A stretch of DNA of 55,212 bases from contig JAFGNZ010000111.1 in the NCBI GenBank assembly GCA_016926755.1, positions 1 through 55,212 of the forward strand, written 5' to 3'. Under the pieces are notes generated by a model. It was given only the letters and a program-made list of their open reading frames with translations, was not told where the DNA came from and made no database searches. Below, piece by piece: positions 34,684 through 43,630 of this stretch (positions are counted from its first letter, which is position 1; every line of letters starts with the position of its first letter). This DNA comes from Myxococcaceae bacterium (GTDB taxonomy: Bacteria > Myxococcota > Myxococcia > Myxococcales > Myxococcaceae). The translations under genes were made by a program, and so were the position numbers.

Positions 34684-35250
34684 CTACAGGTTGATGTCCT
34701 CGCCGCCCTGGCCCTCCTCGCCGCCCTGGCCCTCCTCGCCGGCCTCATCGGGTGGGAGGATCTCGTCCGGGGGCGCCGGCTCATCCCCGGGAGGCAGCGC
34801 CCGCCCCGGCTGCGCGCCGCCCTCCATCTTGCCCGTCAGATCGATGGGAGTCCGGCCGGGCACCTCCACCTGGAGGACGTGGAAGGTCCACGCTTCCCCC
34901 ATCTTGGAGGCCTGCACGCGCAGGGCGCCCTTGGCCTTGGGGCCCTCCAGCGGGATGGTGAAGTCGGCGCTGCCCCTGCCGTTCTCCGTCTTCACCGAGC
35001 CCTGCAGCATGCCGGTGTCGATGGGCGAGCCCAGCGCCTCCTGCACCTCGGGATCCGCCATCGCCACCTGCACCGCCTCCACGTAGGCCGTGCTGCTCTT
35101 GATGGCGGAGCTGGCGGCGAAGAAGGTGAGGGCCCCCAGGCACCCGCAGGAGGCCAGGATGCCCAGGCACCCCACGGGGACCACCCACTTCCAGTTCCGA
35201 CTCCACCAGCCGCGCTGCGGCGCCATGTTGCCTTCCGGCGACGTGTTCAT
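34684..35250 (-). CDS. Single-pass membrane protein, Coa1-like
   Basis: 188 residues from ATG 35250. After a short cytoplasmic lead ([20 protein letters not shown]) there is one membrane helix, and then an outside domain with [49 protein letters not shown] and TFHVLQVEV. That build matches proteins annotated as Coa1-family cytochrome oxidase assembly factors; in bacteria the true role is not established. The acidic Pro/Glu/Gly tail repeats [15 protein letters not shown]. Convergent with etfA. Confidence 0.75.
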   Translation of the reverse strand: MNTSPEGNMAPQRGWWSRNWKWVVPVGCLGILASCGCLGALTFFAASSAIKSSTAYVEAVQVAMADPEVQEALGSPIDTGMLQGSVKTENGRGSADFTIPLEGPKAKGALRVQASKMGEAWTFHVLQVEVPGRTPIDLTGKMEGGAQPGRALPPGDEPAPPDEILPPDEAGEEGQGGEEGQGGEDINL

Positions 35251-35454
35251 GGACCCTCCCAGGTCTCCGCCCACTCGAGAGGCTGGGCGCGGCCTCGTCA
35301 TATGCGGTCCCCGGCGTATCGCCCAAATCCTTGTTCGGGGAGCAGGCAGGGGGGCCAGCCTCTTGGTTCGGGTGGAGGGGAGCGGGTAGCATGGCCGCGT
35401 ACTCCGTGCCGGGGGGGCTCCCTGGCATTCCTTCCCGAATCTGGAGGCGAGCGG

Positions 35455-35766
35455 TTGACGGGTGCTGGCCAGGACGTGCTACGCGCCGTGCCCCGGCTGC
35501 ACCCGGAGGCGGGCCTGCAGCGCGTGAGAGGGAGCCTGCTGGCGGCGGGGCCGGACGACTTCCTGCACACGTTCGAGGATGGGGCGGGGGAGGTCTCCGA
35601 GGTGGCCGAGCGAATCCTGGAGCTGGTGGACGGCCGGCGGACGGTGGCGGACATCGTGGCGGTGCTGTGTGACGAATTCGAGGTGGAGCCTGAGGCGTGC
35701 CGTGAGGACACGGTGGCCTTCGTGAGGCTCCTCGTGGAGAAGAAGGTGCTGGTGCTCGGGCCGTGA
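35455..35766 (+). CDS. PqqD superfamily protein (RiPP recognition-element type)
   Basis: 103 residues from TTG 35455, with GGAGG 7-8 bases before it. The domain runs from LAAGPDDFLHTFEDGAGEVSEVAERILELVDG to TVADIVAVLCDEFEV...DTVAFVRLLVEKKVLVL, the winged-helix PqqD pattern in which the middle strand and third helix clamp the leader peptide of a RiPP precursor. The stop overlaps a GTG of the giant lipoprotein frame. It is the first gene of the 35455-43618 run that also holds a peptide gene with a leader-like KPYxxP motif. No modifying enzyme is fused to it. Confidence 0.8.
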   Translation: MTGAGQDVLRAVPRLHPEAGLQRVRGSLLAAGPDDFLHTFEDGAGEVSEVAERILELVDGRRTVADIVAVLCDEFEVEPEACREDTVAFVRLLVEKKVLVLGP

Positions 35767-35831
35767 AGGGCCGGGGCGCTCGCGCCGTGAACGGCGGGGC
35801 CGCCGGGGCCCGCCGAGAGGGTGAGAGACGT

Positions 35832-38800
35832 ATGCGCCGAGCGGTATCTCAGTGGCTGCTGATGGGCTTCGTGCTGGTGTGGGGCGCCTCCGGGTGCAAC
35901 TGCGGGGAGCCCCCCGTCGAGTCGGAGCTGACGGTGGCCTTCGACAGGCCCGAGGACGGGGCGCGGCTGGCGCTGGCGGATGACGCGGATCCGGCCACGG
36001 ACGGCTTCCAGTACGAGGTGGTGGCGCTGGCGCGCGACACGGCGGACCGGCCGGTGAAGCTGGCCAGCGCGAAGCTGGAGCTGCGGGTGCCCAGCGAGCA
36101 GACGTGGCAGCCGGGGCCGGAGGCCGTCATCGACGGGGGCACGGTGCGCTTCCCGGGCACGCTGCTGCAGCCGCGCACCAACGTGCTGCAGGTGACGGTG
36201 GTGGAGGAGGGCTCGCGGCGCACGGCCACCCAGCGCATCAGCGTGGCGGTGTCCACGGAGCCGCCGAGCGTGGACCTGACGCAGCCCGCGGAGGGCCAGG
36301 TGCTGCGCGAGGGGGACGACGCGGATCCAGACACGGCGGGCTACCAGCTGCGCTTCTCGGTGAAGAGCACGGGGCTGGCCGGGAAGGCGGGGACGATCTT
36401 CTGCGAGCAGGCGTGTGGCGTGCCCCCCACGGACTTCACCGTGAACAGCAGCGGGCTGACGCAGGTGTCGGTGACGCTGGATCCGTCCGCCGCGTGCGTG
36501 GCCCAGGAGGCCGCGTGCTACGCGGTGGTGCGCACCGGCAGCGGCACCCAGGATGTGCAGTCTGGCAAGCGCCGCATCACGCTGGACACGGTGGCGCCGC
36601 GCGTGGAGGTGAGCTCGCCCGTCGCGCCCGTGCCCTCGCAGACCTTCAAGGTGGAGGCGGTGGTGGGCTGCTGCGAGGACGGCTCGACGGCCACGCTGAC
36701 GCATGAGGGCGCGTCGCTGTCGGCCCGGGTGACGGGCGGCGTCGTGTCCTTCCCCGAAGTAAGGGCGTCGAGCGACGGGCAGTTCCCCTACATGCTGCGC
36801 ATCACGGACTCCGGGGGCAACGTCACGGAGAAGCTCATCCCGGTGCGGGTGGCCTCGACGCCCGCCACGCTGTCGCTGAACGTGCCGACCACCGTCACCA
36901 CGGACGCGGACAACAACCCCGCCAACGGCATCCAGGTCGACGCCACCGTGACGACGAGCGCCACCGATCCCGAGACGCAGATCGACTTCTACACGACCGT
37001 CACGTCCGAGCTGGGCAACCCCGTCCGGTTGGCGACGACGGCGGTGACAGGCGGGGGCCGCGCCGCCACGCTGCGAGTCTCGCTGGTCGAGGGCGGCACC
37101 AACACCGTGCGCGCCTGCGTCCGCAACCCCGCGCTGCCCGCCACCTGCCAGGCCCTGACGGTCAACGTCTCCACGGGGCGCCCCACCTGCCAGATCACCT
37201 CTCCGCTGGACGCGGACGTGTTCGGCGCCGCCGGCATCACGGCCCCGGTCGAGGTGGAGACGGACGCGGCCTCCGTGAAGGTCCGCCTGCTCCGCGAGGA
37301 CGGCAGCCTGGTCTCCTCGAATGATCCCGCCAGCAGCTCGGGGCTCACCTTCCTGGTGCCCGTCGCGCTGCCCGCCGAGGATGGCCCCTACCGCCTCGTG
37401 GCCGACTGCGGGGCGAGCGGCGTGAGCCAGCTGATCACGGTGGTGCGTGATGTGGCGCCTCCCAGCCTGGCGGTGGAGGTCTCCGGGGATGCGGGCGACG
37501 GGGTGCTCGGGCCGGCGACGCAGGACACCTCCACGCAGGCGGGCACGCAGGTGCGGGTGACCGCCCGCACCGAGCCCTTCACCGCCGTGAGGCTCACCGG
37601 CTGCGGAGCGGGGAACAGCTTCGACACCGTGGCCGATGCGACGGGCCTCGCCGTGCTGCGCGAGGTGTCCGTGCCTGCCTCCGGCGACTGCGCGCTCTCT
37701 ATCAGGGCCACGGATCTCGCTGGCAACGCAACCGACGTGAGCAAGCCGCTGGCGCTCGCCCTCACCCGAGGCGCCCTCTCCCTGGTGTCCCCGGCGGCGG
37801 ATCACGTGCTGGGGCTCTCGGACGGAGCGCCTGTCGGCGGTGGGGGGCTGACGCTGGACGTGAGGGTGGGGATCTCCGGCGGCGGCGCCGGGACGCTGAA
37901 GCTCTTCGTGGGGGCCAGCGAGGTGGGCTCGGTGGAGGTGGCGGCCGGTGACACGGAGAAGGTCTTCACCGGCGTGGCCCTGCGGGAGGGGGCCAACGTG
38001 GTGCGTGTCACCCTGAGCGGCGCGGCGGGGACTGCCGCGTGCGTGACGTCCCTGCTCACCGTGGACACCACTCCCAGCGCCGTCACGCTCGAGAACCCGG
38101 CGACCGCTTCCAGCTTCGGCCTGGTTGACGATCTCAGTGATGGCGCGCCCGGCATCCAGCGCACCCTGCGTTACTCGGTGAGCGCTGCCTCGGAGGGCGC
38201 GCGGGTGGACATCTGCTCCAGCAAGCCGCTCAAGCAGGGCGCCGCCCAGTGCCGGGACGGCTCGGACTTCTACACGCTGGCTTCGGACGTGGCGGCCTTC
38301 GTGTCCGACTTCAGCTTCCCGGACGGCCAGTACTCGATCAAGGCGGTGCTCGATGACGGCAGCTTCTCCTCCTCGCAGGAGGTGCCGCTGGTGGTGGACT
38401 CCGAGCGGCCGCGCGTCACCCGCGTCACCATCGAGGCAGACACCAACGGCGATGGTCAGCTCAGCCTCGCCGAGCAGCCCACGGGCGATCCCGCGCTCTT
38501 GGTGACCGTCGCGGGCCTGGAGGACGGCCGGAGCATCCGGGTGCGCGGTGCCGATGGAACGGTCTTCGGACAGGCCCTCGCCAGCGCGGGTGCCGCCCGG
38601 GTCGTGCTCTCCGGGCTGCCCAACCTGACGGAGGCCAGCTACAGCCTGACCGTGGTGGCCACTGACGGTGTGGGCAACAGCAACAACATCTCGGATCCGG
38701 CCCCGCTGGATCCGATCAACACGGAGGCCTTCCTCACGCTGCGCGTCGACCGCGCCGCGCCGACGCTCTCGGTCACCGCGCCCGGTAATCCCCTCCTCGG

Positions 38801-41669
38801 CCCCGCCGATGATGAGGATCTGGCGCAGGCGGGCTTCCAGGTCCGTCTCACCCTGACCACCAGCGCGGATGTAGGGACGGACGGGGTGGAGGCGACGCTC
38901 ATGCCCGGGGGAACCGTGCTGCGATGGACGCCCACCGAGCAGACGCATACCGTCTCCGAGCTGATCACGCTGCCAGCCTCCGGCGCTACGGTCCACGAGG
39001 TCCTCCTCAAGGCGACCGACAGGGCCGGCAACACGAACACTGCCAGTGCCTTCACGGTGGATCTCGAACCGCCGGGGCTCACGGTGACATCCCCGCAGGC
39101 TGGTGCGATCTATGACACCAACACCGTGCAGATGAGCGCCACTGTCACCGGGGCGGAGGGGGAGTTCGTGGAGGTTCGCCGCGCGCCGCCGGGAGGGCAG
39201 ATCGGGACGCTGGTGACCTCATTGAGGGTGGTGGGCGGGGTCGCGTCCGGCGCCGCTCCGCTGCCACGCGGCACTCACGATGTCATCTTCGAGGTGCGTG
39301 ACGCGGCGGGCAACCTCACCCGCCAGACGGTCTCCAACGTCCAGGTGATCTTCGACGGGTGTGATATTCGCTTCACGAAGCCGGTGGGGACGCCGGTGAC
39401 GCTCAACCAGCAGGACGACCTGGACCCGGGCACGGCGGATTTCCAGTACCGCGTGGAGGGCGAGGCACCTGTGTGCGCCGGGCGCCAGGTACGGCTGTAC
39501 CGGAATGCGGGGGCGACGCCTGAGGCCACCACCGTGGCAGACGCGGCGACCGGCGTGTTCGGCTTCGACGTGACGTTGCCGTTCGATCAGTCCACCACGC
39601 TGCGTGTCGAGATGGATGACGGGGCGGGACACCAGAACTCCGTGTCCGTGGAGCTGATCGTGGACATCTCGCCGCCCGTCTTCACCCAGGTGGTGCCGGC
39701 CGAGACGGTGCTCTTCTTCGTGGCGGACAGCAACGAGGCGCTCTTCTTGTTGCCGCCCACGCCCGGCTACGTTCGGGACCTCATGTCGGACGGAGATGCC
39801 GATGCGGAGCTCACCGCCTACGTCACCGGGGCCCAGTCAGTACGTGTCACGTACAACGGCACGGAGGTCACCACGCCGAGGCCGCCTGATGCGAATGGCA
39901 AGGTGACCTTGCCCATGATCCTGCCGCACAACACGACCGGGCCGTTGGTGCTCGCGGCGCGTGACGCGGCGGGCAACGAGGCGCGCCACACGATCAGCGC
40001 CACGGTGGACGTGCAGCCGCCGGCGCACCCCCTGCCGCAGGTGGCCCTGGCCCCTGGAGCCGAGCGCACCGCGACGGTGGACGTGACGTGGACGGCCGTG
40101 GGGGATGACGGGATGTCCGGCGTGCCGAGCGGCTATGACGTGCGCTGGGCGCATGAGGCGGTGCTGCTGGGGGGCATCACGGATGACGAGACGTTCTTCC
40201 GAGGGCGGGTGCAGCGGGGCTCGGGCTCGCTGCTGCCCGCCGGGAGCACGTCGTTCGTGCTCACGCCGCTGCCGCCCATGGAGAAGTACTCGATCCAGCT
40301 CCGCGCGCGAGACGAGGTGGGCAACTACAGCCGCCTCGCCCCCTCCCAGTCGCTGTCCAACATCCGCACCCGGGATGTGCTGGATCCAGGAGGCAACGGC
40401 AGCCACTTTGGCTTCCTCGTGGCCTCGAACGGGAACCTGGACGGCGTGGCCGGGGATGATCTGGCCATCGCGGACTACTCGGAGAACGGTGGTTCTGGAG
40501 CGGTGTACGTCTTCTCGGGCGGCGATGGGACGCCGCAAACGCTCGTGCCGCCGGCGGCCCAGACTGAGTCCTTCGGCTGGGACATGAGCATCGGCAACGT
40601 GGGGGATGCGGCGGGCGAGGGCAAGCCGGACCTGGTCGTGGGAGCGCCGGGCTGGTCCAGCGCCCGGGGTCGCGTCTTCCTCTACTTCGGACGGACCGGG
40701 GCGGGCGTCACGGGCGTGGACCCGACCCCCATCGAGCTGCGCGGCACGGCCAACGGCAATCGCTTCGGCATCGCTGCGCGCATCATCCAGGACATCAACC
40801 AGGACGGCTTGGGTGAGCTGGCCATCCCTGCCTCCAGCGAGAACGGCGCCGTGGGCAGGGTGTACATCTTCTTCGGGCGCAGCCGGGCCGCCTGGGAGGC
40901 CCTGCGGGTGGACGAGAGCACCGGGGTGGCCTGCACCGTGGCGACCACGGCCTGCATCGTCCCCACCTCGCGAGCGGACCGCGCCATCGACGGGGAGGAT
41001 GTGACCAGCTCCTTTGGCCGCTACAGGGGCCTGACGGGGCTGGGGGACATCACGGGGGATGGCGTCCCCGACTTCGGCATCCCGGCCTCCCGGGAGACGA
41101 TCAACCGCTACTACCTCTTCTCGGGTGGGGCCGTGCTTTCGTCCCCGGTCCCCACGGCCATCCCGGCCTCCTCGGCGCTCCAGCGCCTGCTCCAGCCTGT
41201 AGGCACGGAGCCCTCCAGCTTCAACGGCTTCGGCATGGCGGCCGTCGGCGGCCTGAACCTGATCGGCGGGGCGGGGCTGGACCTGGTGGTGAGCCGCGCC
41301 CGCGCGAACACCCTCTTCCTCTATGCCGATGGCGAGGCCTCGGGCTTCCCCAACCCTCCGGCGACGATCCTGGGTAGCGGGAACTTTGGCAACTCGCTCG
41401 CCTCGGGGGACATCAACCTGGACGGGAGGCCGGATCTGGTCGTGGGCACGGACCGGCTCGATCAGGGCTCGGCCTGGGTGTTCTACAACACCGCCACGGG
41501 CTTCGATCCCCTCACGGGCCAGTTCAACCAGGCCAACCTGGTTGGCAGCGGGGCGAAGGCCCTGGGCGTGAGCGTCGCGGTGGGGGACTTCAACGCGGAT
41601 GGCAAGCCGGACATCGCGGCGGGCGACAACCTCGATCCGATGGGTCGCCGGGTCCGGATCTGGTATTAG
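35832..41669 (+). CDS. Giant lipoprotein with Ig-like repeats and C-terminal FG-GAP repeats
   Basis: About 1945 residues from ATG 35832; a GTG at 35763 overlapping the PqqD stop is an alternative with a poor lead. Signal peptide ends WGASGC22 (lipobox). About residues 30-1440 are tandem Ig-like (Bacterial Ig) units with a repeated boundary motif, for example LADDADPATDGFQYEV, REGDDADPDTAGYQL, GPADDEDLAQAGFQV and NQQDDLDPGTADFQYRV. A fibronectin III-like unit follows, and the C-terminus is a set of FG-GAP (integrin beta-propeller) blades with Ca loops: DINQDGLGELAIPA, DITGDGVPDFGIPA, DINLDGRPDLVVG, DFNADGKPDIAAG. A surface or periplasmic adhesion-like protein. Confidence 0.88.
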   Translation: MRRAVSQWLLMGFVLVWGASGCNCGEPPVESELTVAFDRPEDGARLALADDADPATDGFQYEVVALARDTADRPVKLASAKLELRVPSEQTWQPGPEAVIDGGTVRFPGTLLQPRTNVLQVTVVEEGSRRTATQRISVAVSTEPPSVDLTQPAEGQVLREGDDADPDTAGYQLRFSVKSTGLAGKAGTIFCEQACGVPPTDFTVNSSGLTQVSVTLDPSAACVAQEAACYAVVRTGSGTQDVQSGKRRITLDTVAPRVEVSSPVAPVPSQTFKVEAVVGCCEDGSTATLTHEGASLSARVTGGVVSFPEVRASSDGQFPYMLRITDSGGNVTEKLIPVRVASTPATLSLNVPTTVTTDADNNPANGIQVDATVTTSATDPETQIDFYTTVTSELGNPVRLATTAVTGGGRAATLRVSLVEGGTNTVRACVRNPALPATCQALTVNVSTGRPTCQITSPLDADVFGAAGITAPVEVETDAASVKVRLLREDGSLVSSNDPASSSGLTFLVPVALPAEDGPYRLVADCGASGVSQLITVVRDVAPPSLAVEVSGDAGDGVLGPATQDTSTQAGTQVRVTARTEPFTAVRLTGCGAGNSFDTVADATGLAVLREVSVPASGDCALSIRATDLAGNATDVSKPLALALTRGALSLVSPAADHVLGLSDGAPVGGGGLTLDVRVGISGGGAGTLKLFVGASEVGSVEVAAGDTEKVFTGVALREGANVVRVTLSGAAGTAACVTSLLTVDTTPSAVTLENPATASSFGLVDDLSDGAPGIQRTLRYSVSAASEGARVDICSSKPLKQGAAQCRDGSDFYTLASDVAAFVSDFSFPDGQYSIKAVLDDGSFSSSQEVPLVVDSERPRVTRVTIEADTNGDGQLSLAEQPTGDPALLVTVAGLEDGRSIRVRGADGTVFGQALASAGAARVVLSGLPNLTEASYSLTVVATDGVGNSNNISDPAPLDPINTEAFLTLRVDRAAPTLSVTAPGNPLLGPADDEDLAQAGFQVRLTLTTSADVGTDGVEATLMPGGTVLRWTPTEQTHTVSELITLPASGATVHEVLLKATDRAGNTNTASAFTVDLEPPGLTVTSPQAGAIYDTNTVQMSATVTGAEGEFVEVRRAPPGGQIGTLVTSLRVVGGVASGAAPLPRGTHDVIFEVRDAAGNLTRQTVSNVQVIFDGCDIRFTKPVGTPVTLNQQDDLDPGTADFQYRVEGEAPVCAGRQVRLYRNAGATPEATTVADAATGVFGFDVTLPFDQSTTLRVEMDDGAGHQNSVSVELIVDISPPVFTQVVPAETVLFFVADSNEALFLLPPTPGYVRDLMSDGDADAELTAYVTGAQSVRVTYNGTEVTTPRPPDANGKVTLPMILPHNTTGPLVLAARDAAGNEARHTISATVDVQPPAHPLPQVALAPGAERTATVDVTWTAVGDDGMSGVPSGYDVRWAHEAVLLGGITDDETFFRGRVQRGSGSLLPAGSTSFVLTPLPPMEKYSIQLRARDEVGNYSRLAPSQSLSNIRTRDVLDPGGNGSHFGFLVASNGNLDGVAGDDLAIADYSENGGSGAVYVFSGGDGTPQTLVPPAAQTESFGWDMSIGNVGDAAGEGKPDLVVGAPGWSSARGRVFLYFGRTGAGVTGVDPTPIELRGTANGNRFGIAARIIQDINQDGLGELAIPASSENGAVGRVYIFFGRSRAAWEALRVDESTGVACTVATTACIVPTSRADRAIDGEDVTSSFGRYRGLTGLGDITGDGVPDFGIPASRETINRYYLFSGGAVLSSPVPTAIPASSALQRLLQPVGTEPSSFNGFGMAAVGGLNLIGGAGLDLVVSRARANTLFLYADGEASGFPNPPATILGSGNFGNSLASGDINLDGRPDLVVGTDRLDQGSAWVFYNTATGFDPLTGQFNQANLVGSGAKALGVSVAVGDFNADGKPDIAAGDNLDPMGRRVRIWY

Positions 41670-41691
41670 TAGGCTTGGAGGCAGGTGCTCG

Positions 41692-41844
41692 ATGGTGACC
41701 GAGGCCCAGAAGCCGAAGAAGAAGAAGCCCTACCGCAAGCCCGCGGTGCGCTCGGAGAAGATCCTCGTGGTGAACTTCTTCTCCACGGGGGGACAGCCCT
41801 GCGATCCGTTCTGCGACGGGCTCCCACCCATGCCGGATGCTTGA
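41692..41844 (+). CDS. Candidate RiPP precursor peptide
   Basis: 50 residues, GGAGG 10 bases upstream. The N-terminal half is basic with KPYRKPAVRSEKILVVNFF; the KPYxxPxxxxE pattern is that of leader peptides bound by PqqD-type recognition domains. The C-terminal half, from about Ser31, is FSTGGQPCDPFCDGLPPMP, with C37 and C41 and several Gly/Pro, like a core peptide. The next gene begins inside its last codons (8-base overlap), so it is co-translated with an HPr-kinase-like protein. No signal peptide. Being a precursor is an inference from size, motif and neighbours. Confidence 0.6.
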   Translation: MVTEAQKPKKKKPYRKPAVRSEKILVVNFFSTGGQPCDPFCDGLPPMPDA

Positions 41845-42640
41845 GGTCCTCGCGGGAAGGAGCGTCCTCCAGGTGGACCCGGCGCTCGTTCCCCTGCTCG
41901 CTCAGCGGTGCGTCCTCTCCCACCTGACGCCTCCGAAGAGCCCGGCCGAGGGGGGCCGGCTGACCTTGAGCCTGGCGCCCCCGGAGGCGGAGGGCTCCAG
42001 GTCGGGGATCCCCCTCGATGCGCAGCGCCCGGAGTGGGGCACCTTCGTCCTCCAGGAGGAGCGGGTGCTCGCGCGGATTGCGCCGGATCCCTTCGCCGCG
42101 GAGGCGGCGCTGCGGGCCGCGTTGCTGGTGGCCTTCCTGCGCCAGGGAGGCGTGCTGCTGCACGCCGCGGGAGTGGCCTTCTCCACGGGGGCGCTCGTCA
42201 TCGTGGGCCCGAGCGGCGCCGGCAAGTCCACGCTCGCCCGGTCCGCGGTGGCCGCCGGAGGAGCGCTGCTCTCGGACGAGACGGTGGGGCTGCTCCCGTC
42301 AGGCCTCGTCCATGGGAGCCCCTTTCGCTCGGATCCGGACATGGTCCCCGTGCTCGCGGAGGCCCGGCTGGTCCGGCTCGCCGTGGTGGTGAAGGGCGCG
42401 TTCGAGGCCACCGAGCCCCTGCCCGCGGCGGAGGCCGCGCGGGTGGTGCTCCAGCAGGCCTACCGGCCTCCTCCGGGGCTGGTGGGGCTGGGAGAGCTGG
42501 TGGCCCGGGTGGGCGTCTGGGTGGAGCGTGTCGGCGTGCACCGCTTCATCTGCCGCAAGGATCCGGCCGCGGGCGTGTTCGCCCGTGAGTGGGTGGAGCA
42601 GGCTCCGGTGGATCCTGGCCCGCTGCCGAGGGCATCGTGA
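41837..42640 (+). CDS. HPr-kinase-like P-loop protein
   Basis: 267 residues. Walker A GPSGAGKST (residues 124-132, K130) is preceded by GGVLLHAAGVAF and followed by SDET (146-149), the order seen in HprK-related proteins, where the Asp helps catalysis. No HPr protein or PTS gene is in the window, so it is probably not a sugar-PTS regulator. HprK-like kinases also occur in lasso-peptide clusters (paeninodin type), where they phosphorylate the peptide. The start overlaps the peptide gene stop by 8 bases; 12 bases separate it from the next gene. Confidence 0.75.
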   Translation: MLEVLAGRSVLQVDPALVPLLAQRCVLSHLTPPKSPAEGGRLTLSLAPPEAEGSRSGIPLDAQRPEWGTFVLQEERVLARIAPDPFAAEAALRAALLVAFLRQGGVLLHAAGVAFSTGALVIVGPSGAGKSTLARSAVAAGGALLSDETVGLLPSGLVHGSPFRSDPDMVPVLAEARLVRLAVVVKGAFEATEPLPAAEAARVVLQQAYRPPPGLVGLGELVARVGVWVERVGVHRFICRKDPAAGVFAREWVEQAPVDPGPLPRAS

Positions 42641-42652
42641 GGGAAGGGCGCG

Positions 42653-43618
42653 ATGACCGGTAGACACCCCGCCGATCTCGTGGACCTCGTCGAGGCGACG
42701 CCGACAGGCCGCCAGCTCTGGCTGCGAGGCGCTGGGCGCAGCCTGTATCCCCTGCTGCGCAGCGGGGACTCGGTCCGGGTGTTGCGCTGCGCGCCAGAGG
42801 CGCTCGCCCGGGGAGATGTGGCGCTCGTGAGGGTGGGGCGGCAGCTCATCGCGCACGTGGTGCTCTCCGCCCGGCCGCTGGTGACCGCCTCCCTGCTCGG
42901 CGGGAAGGATCCGGTGGGAGTGCCGCTCGGGCGCATCACCGCGCTGCGCCGCGGGGCGTGGATCCTCCCGCTGCCCCGGCTGGCGCGCCCCACGCTCTTC
43001 CTGGGGCAGCGCCTGCTCTCCGGGCTGTGGACCCGGCCCCGAGCCCGCGGGCTCTTCCGCCAGCTGCGGGACTTCACGGTCGCCGGGTGGTCCCGGCCAC
43101 TGCGGCGGCGGATGCTCGGGCGGCCCGAGGTGCGGCTGCTGCGGGAGGGGGACCTGGACGCGCTCCTCGTCTTCGCGGGAGAGCAGCTCCTGGTGCCGTC
43201 GGCCTTCCTGCGCCAGCAGCTCCTGGGGCGCTGGGCGCGCGAGAGCGGCGCGCTGGGCGCGGCGGCAGGGGCCTTCGCCAAGCGCGGGCGGATGTGCGGC
43301 TTTGCCTACCTGGACGACTACCGCGAGGAGGGGCTGGCGCTGGAGGGGCTGTGGGTGCGCTCGCTGGTGGTGGCGCCGCGGGCTCGGCGGATGGGGGTGG
43401 CCTACCAGCTCATCGGCTGCCTCGTGGAGGAGGCCCGGCGGCAGGGGGCGGACCGCGTCTTCGCGGACATCGACGAGGACAACTTCGCCTCCCTGAGGAC
43501 CTTCCGCAGGGCGGGGTTCCAGGCCTCCTCCTCCGAGCTCACCCAGCGCGTCAACGCCGAGTGGAGTGCCTCGGGCGGCGTCAAACCCCTGGTCGTCCTG
43601 GAGCGGGCCGTGGAGTGA
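42653..43618 (+). CDS. S26-type peptidase-like domain fused to GNAT acetyltransferase
   Basis: 321 residues, two domains. Residues about 20-95 resemble the signal-peptidase fold: WLRGAGRSLYPLLRSGDSVRV (S30) and RGDVALVRVGRQLIAHVV (H68), the Ser-His arrangement of SipW/S26B peptidases, in place of the Ser-Lys of LepB; no membrane helix precedes S30. From about residue 125 a GNAT domain follows, with acetyl-CoA loop VVAPRARRMGVAYQLIG and NFASLRTFRRAGFQ. A plausible job is removing a leader and acetylating the new N-terminus (inference). It follows the HPr-kinase-like gene by 12 bases. Confidence 0.75.
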   Translation: MTGRHPADLVDLVEATPTGRQLWLRGAGRSLYPLLRSGDSVRVLRCAPEALARGDVALVRVGRQLIAHVVLSARPLVTASLLGGKDPVGVPLGRITALRRGAWILPLPRLARPTLFLGQRLLSGLWTRPRARGLFRQLRDFTVAGWSRPLRRRMLGRPEVRLLREGDLDALLVFAGEQLLVPSAFLRQQLLGRWARESGALGAAAGAFAKRGRMCGFAYLDDYREEGLALEGLWVRSLVVAPRARRMGVAYQLIGCLVEEARRQGADRVFADIDEDNFASLRTFRRAGFQASSSELTQRVNAEWSASGGVKPLVVLERAVE

Positions 43619-43630
43619 TACATCCCCTCC

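Noticed and set aside
35331-35672. 113-codon frame overlapping the PqqD gene
   Set aside because: Gly/Arg/Pro-rich and mostly overlaps the PqqD domain, which has both a Shine-Dalgarno sequence and a recognisable fold.
35298-38996. A minus-strand open frame of 1232 codons opposite the giant lipoprotein
   Set aside because: His/Arg/Gly/Ala-rich composition and no start signal or domain; it is a shadow caused by high GC content at third codon positions of the plus-strand gene.
41692-41844. Calling the small peptide a lasso peptide outright
   Set aside because: Spacing fits, but no lasso cyclase or B2 protease gene is in the window; kept only as a low-weight finding.
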